Shown: piece after piece, positions 59,882 to 64,000 of the stretch
Layout of the letters: each line of letters begins with the position of its first letter
Position numbering within the stretch: position 1 is the first letter of the stretch
Assembly: GCA_029216955.1 (NCBI GenBank)
Contig: JANAVB010006998.1
Span: forward strand, 372,001-436,000
Length of the DNA: 64,000 nucleotides
Direction of reading: 5' to 3'
Source of the DNA: Iris pallida
Lineage: Eukaryota; Streptophyta; Magnoliopsida; Asparagales; Iridaceae
Notes under the pieces: model-generated
The model's database searches: none
What the model saw: only the letters and a program-made list of their open reading frames with translations
Told to the model about the DNA's origin: nothing
Position numbers and translations under genes: made by a program

Positions 59882-62327
59882 TATCACGCCCCGCTTCCGT
59901 AGGAGCGATCATCCTCGCTAAGGCGTGATGCCGCACGAGCCTAGATTGCGCTCGGGCAAGGCGGGTTCCATAACGGCCGATTTCAGTGGTTGCGACGGGG
60001 TCGTCGCACAGAAGTCCCATACAGAGACATTGAATAATAGCATCGAAAATTAGAACCAAACACAAGTTATTGCAAAACACTCTTTTATTGATATTGAAAC
60101 AAAGGTTACAATGGGGCGCAAGGCCAAGTTACAAGTCTCTCAAGCTCACTCATCTCACGTTACAAGTCACTCAGCTCTCTCTCCCATCTTTCAATGCAAG
60201 TCTTGAGCCAGCGAAAGCTTCAGAAGGCAACGTCCGTACATTATGTCCCGTATAAGTCTTGACTCCATACGGCCGCCTGCTTCGAATCGCCAAGAAACTC
60301 CGTGCCTCGACGCATCCAAGCGAGCCCCACGCCACGAGCTTCTACCTGTGCCTGAACATGTAAACTATGTGGGTGTCAGTACTCAACTGTATTGGTGGAA
60401 TGAGCTCCTCGCCCACCCATACAAAACCAACACGTTTGATTTACTTTTGTGCAACATAGTCCCCTTTTTTATTGCCTTTCTACTCTTCCCTTAGGATCAA
60501 TTTTATGACCAACGCCTTGTCTATTTTGTGTCGTTAGACCGTCCCGTGCTTGCAACATTCAGCGTTAACCTATCAAGTCGTGTTTGCCTTACGACCATAA
60601 TCAGAGACACAACTACGCGACGAGGCTCCATTTCCGTGTGACCGTGCTTCAAACCCTTGCTGAGGTCGTGCCTCGCAACTCAATGAGACTCGATCATATT
60701 GCCGCCTCGCGGCCCTTACCGCCTCGCGGCCCTTTGCTACTAAATCATCAACTGACACATTCAACTTTGTGAACTAAGTGTCACTCGACCAAGTTTGCCT
60801 TGCGGAATCTCCTGACTTAAACTCATGACAACTCAAACCATAACTATGCAACTTATATGCCGACAACATAGGACTCGACGCCACATCTCGTGCCGAAGCA
60901 CGGTGTCTTTGTTGCAGCCAAATCTTAGGCCCAAACATTATCTTTTGACCGAGCACGCATTCGACTCGACTCTTGATTCACTTCACCTAATACTCGACTC
61001 TGTCCAAAGGCACACACGCAGATTGTTGCCCGTGCCGACCCATCTATATGAATTGGTCACTAACATCATAAGCTATCCTGGACTATAGCCTTGCCATTCG
61101 GCGACCCTTTCAACGCAAGTAGCTAGCCCCGCTAAAAGTTCTCGAATGACCCGAGTGGTTCGTCCAGCTACGGCTATACCTGTTTCCCTCCGGAACGACG
61201 CGGTCCCATGGCGCCCAGGGTTGGCGCTCGTGAAAATTCCTCTTTGTCGACAAGTTGTCCAATGACCATGCAAGACTCGACACAAACTGATGTCTCACAC
61301 AGTCATTTCTCTTCCAATATTACCATCTCTTATAAACCAATATCAAGACTTATATCATTTGAGACCCCTCGACGACCCACGGTCGCGAGCATTCTTTCTA
61401 TCATTGAGACCCCTCGACGACCAACGGTCGCGAGCATTCTTTCCATGTTACCATATCATTTCATTCAACTCAATGTATATTCAATAGTCCTTTCTTCAAA
61501 ACTCATTCAATCAACCGTGGTTCATGCCTTAAATACTAAGTCCGTACATCGTGCCTCAAACCGACTTCTGATCTACGTGACGCTATTGTCCAAGTCATAC
61601 TTTATATAACGGGCCTTGAGACCGTAAGACTATGTGGTTATACCCAGCCGTAGAACTCATAGGACCGTGCTTGCTACCACTCCGATAGCCTAACATAACT
61701 TGCATGACTTAAATGCACAACGAATCGACGAGCAAAGGCTACGTCAAGCCTCGCATTACGGAAACGTGCCGCATATACGTTCGACTTCTGAATGACCAAA
61801 TCATTTGGGTGCCTAGACTTATATCATAAGCCGTGCAACGCAACTTAACTCATGGAGCAAGCCAAGGCTATGCCAAGCCTTGGACGATAGGACCGTGCAT
61901 GCTTTATAAAGCATTCATGCGGGCGACGCCTAAGACTTAGGCTACGTTCATAACTTTGCCTACTCAACCAACTTTTCTTCTTCCAAGCCACGGGACGAAG
62001 GACCGAGTACCATTTTCAAAGTACGTCGTGCACCAACTCTAAGCCGACCGTTGGACCTTTCCATATTCTAACTCAATTCAACCCGTCGAGATTATTTTCT
62101 GTAGATATGTGAATTCGTCTCTTTTATTATCAAGCCTACTTTTGCAAGTTGAAAACATGCGATTTATTTTGTGAAGGCTAAGATGAGACAAGTTCACCGA
62201 AACTACCCCACTTGAGCGAGCGGTCGCCTTGACCGAGCAATGTCTTCGAGCAGCCGTTGTAAGGCTACGTCCGAACGTTGTCGGCGTTCCTATTCCTCCT
62301 ATTGACTGAGCGGGACGGGGCACTACA
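59882..62327 (-). repeat. 3' LTR of element H
   Basis: 2446 bp. On the minus strand it starts TGTAGTGCCCCGTCCC and ends GCGGGGCGTGATA, where the final TGACA has mutated to TGATA. A likely polyadenylation region (AATAAAAGAGTG, minus strand) is near 60076-60087. A possible TATA box (TTATATAAAG, minus strand) is near 61600-61609. A 45 bp tandem pair lies at 61361-61450. Confidence 0.72.
61361..61450. repeat. 45 bp tandem pair in the H LTR
   Basis: GAGACCCCTCGACGACC at 61361 and 61406 begins two nearly identical units, both containing ACGGTCGCGAGCATTCTTTC. Confidence 0.88.
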
Positions 62328-62364
62328 TCATACACCACTCAGAAAAAGTTTCGTCCTCGAAACT
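62328..62364 (-). promoter_or_regulatory. Polypurine tract region of element H
   Basis: On the minus strand AGTTTCGAGGACGAAACT is followed by TTTTTCTGAGTGGTGTATGA and the LTR start. It has the same layout as in C, F and the Tekay element. Confidence 0.7.
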
Positions 62365-64000
62365 TACTGAGTACACTTATCGACTTCTAACTTTGTTCAA
62401 CATCCTATGTTTTTTGCACATATTTCTCCTATGCATTTCTCAAATTCGAGCCACGCTCATACTACCCTCAATCCATTCTTCAAAACTCACGATCTCTAAA
62501 TCCTCGACACTTCTCTGTTCCTCAAGTCTCACCTGATTAAGCGTATCACTTAGTTAGATCGTGTACATATTCTAGGCGTCCCTAAAATATATACATTTCA
62601 GCCAAGCCTCGTGATAGAGAATCCACCATCACCACTCGAGTCGGATCATGCACATATTCAAGCGTTCCTGATATATATGCATGTCAACCGATACCCGCGA
62701 GTAGTGCCTCCATCAATCCTACCACTTCGCACTCGGACGTCTTCCTAACCGTTAGGCTATGTCTTTCCGCCAGTATTGGAATTATAGTTCCCAAACAACA
62801 ATATCAACACTGACCCCATCCTAAGGTCAAATCAAATTGTTAGTATGGGGTTTTCTACCCAAACTCGCATCACTCCGATTTTTAAACATCGAGCATCGAT
62901 TCCCTACGTACATCCCAATATTTGTCGTAAGGGGTCCGAGTCGTTTAGCAAAGCCATCCTATGACAACTTACGTTCAACCAATTCCATGACATCTCAATA
63001 TCGCTCGTTCAATAAACCATCTTCACATAGTCTATCTCTTCAAACACGTTCGATATAATCCACCTATCATTCCTTCCAAATCAAGCACACTACGGCATAA
63101 TTCATCGCTAAACCATAATTCACATTTCATATTCCCTAAGTTGTTCATCCCAATTCACGTAATCGATCACAAGGTCGTCCGCTTAACAATATGTTGCACC
63201 CCGATCTCACGCGAGTCAGATTATCCACGGTGGGCACGAATCACCTTGCACGCTCCCGCGAGATAATCATCCTCATCGGGACGTAACTCTTGTTTTGCGT
63301 CTAGACTAATTCATTCTCGATGCGCAGATTGGACCTACTCAATCCACAAGTTTATTTCATTCATCAATCACAAGTCCTAACATCCTCAATTTTCCTTCGC
63401 ATCAAACCGACAAGTCGAGACAATCAAAGTTGCCCCTTCCTCATTTTTCGAGTTCGATCAATCCCGCGACATGAATCACCATGTCAGCGCTCACGCGGAA
63501 CGATCGCCCCAAATCCGACGCAAAGTATGTGCGAGGATGGAGTTGCGCTCGTACAAGACAAGAATGTCGACAATGTGGTTCTTCGCGTAACCCTCAAGAC
63601 ACAATCATTTTTATCTAACATTCATCTCAATCAAAATCCTAAGTATAGCATCCAACCGAACAATAACACTTGCACGATCGTCATTCGCCGAGTCAGAGTA
63701 CCTCCGAGTTATCGCATATCGATCTTTGATACGCCTCAATACCATCGACGATATGCGTAACCTGACGGTCTTCATTTGCAACCAATTTTGAGTCGTACGA
63801 AAGATGCCATCATCCGACTGGATAATCTCCTCGACATTCAAATTCACGTTCGATCATTATCCCTCGAATCATTCACAACATCAATTTCCCTCAAATCCAA
63901 TTTCGCGTATTGTTCATCCGTCTATCTTAATTCATTGACCAACATATTTTTTTCTCAATTCGCATCATTCCTTGCTAACTCAAATCATCAAGAAACATTC
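62365..64000 (-). other. Internal region of element H, non-coding, runs off the window
   Basis: Homologous in reverse to G: 63660-63745 matches 58505-58590 and 63440-63570 matches 58740-58880. A further LTR-end-like relic (GATCGGGGTGCAACA on the minus strand) lies near 63192-63206. No protein motif is seen. Confidence 0.6.

Larger units (their letters stand above)
59882..64000 (-). mobile_element. Element H: partial non-coding Tekay-type element
   Basis: A 3' LTR (59882-62327) followed on its right by a polypurine region and internal sequence that runs off the window, so the element reads right to left. Same family as G, in inverted orientation. No coding domain is visible. Confidence 0.7.

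Overview
The window looks like plant (angiosperm) heterochromatin made almost entirely of nested LTR retrotransposons. I found no host gene, tRNA or rRNA. The diagnostic signs are Ty3/gypsy polyproteins of the Tekay/Del type (with chromodomain) and the Tat type (with a second, archaeal-type RNase H), a Ty1/copia relic resembling Sirevirus, and a small non-autonomous hAT element. The species cannot be named from this sequence.

Layout. (1) 1-8142: 3' part of a Tekay-like element, with one gag-pol frame broken by two in-frame stops and a 3.15 kb 3' LTR. It sits inside the integrase of Tat element A. (2) 8143-12108 plus 21723-22240: Tat element A, with its integrase end, 3' repeats, a spliced gene on the opposite strand, and an LTR. 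That LTR has a polypurine tract on its left and a primer-binding site on its right, so it was shared by two tandem copies. (3) 12109-21722: minus-strand element C with two 4.2 kb LTRs, only 1.16 kb between them, no coding capacity, and a perfect GAGGC target duplication; it is inserted in LTR A. (4) 22314-38978: Tat element B, essentially full length with 865 bp LTRs, inserted in a (TA)n tract. It carries ORF1, gag, protease, RT, RNase H, archaeal-type RNase H and integrase on the plus strand, and two TATA-driven antisense transcription units on the minus strand, one of them a multi-exon gene with a plant-mobile-domain-like protein. (5) 39042-50298: minus-strand copia/Sirevirus-like relic with an extra ORF, interrupted by a 4.5 kb solo LTR (D) and a 701 bp hAT element. 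(6) 50299-64000: three non-coding Tekay-like derivatives, F (minus), G (plus) and H (minus).

Most notable observations. Both Tat elements carry antisense genes with their own CTATAAATAG box, a phase-1 first exon beginning MAPK, and introns that join frames exactly. Each Tat family also carries its own short motif (CATGCGGC in A, GCGCAA in B) repeated at about 17 or 25 bp in the LTR upstream region and in the first antisense intron. The unrelated Tekay LTR carries the same CATGCGGC word (as GCCGCATG) about 26 times at a spacing near 25 bp with dissimilar sequence between. Coding decay in B is dominated by in-frame TAA/TAG stops rather than indels, as expected from deamination of methylated cytosine.

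All coordinates and motif counts come from reading the sequence by eye. Family names rest on recognised protein motifs, not on database searches.
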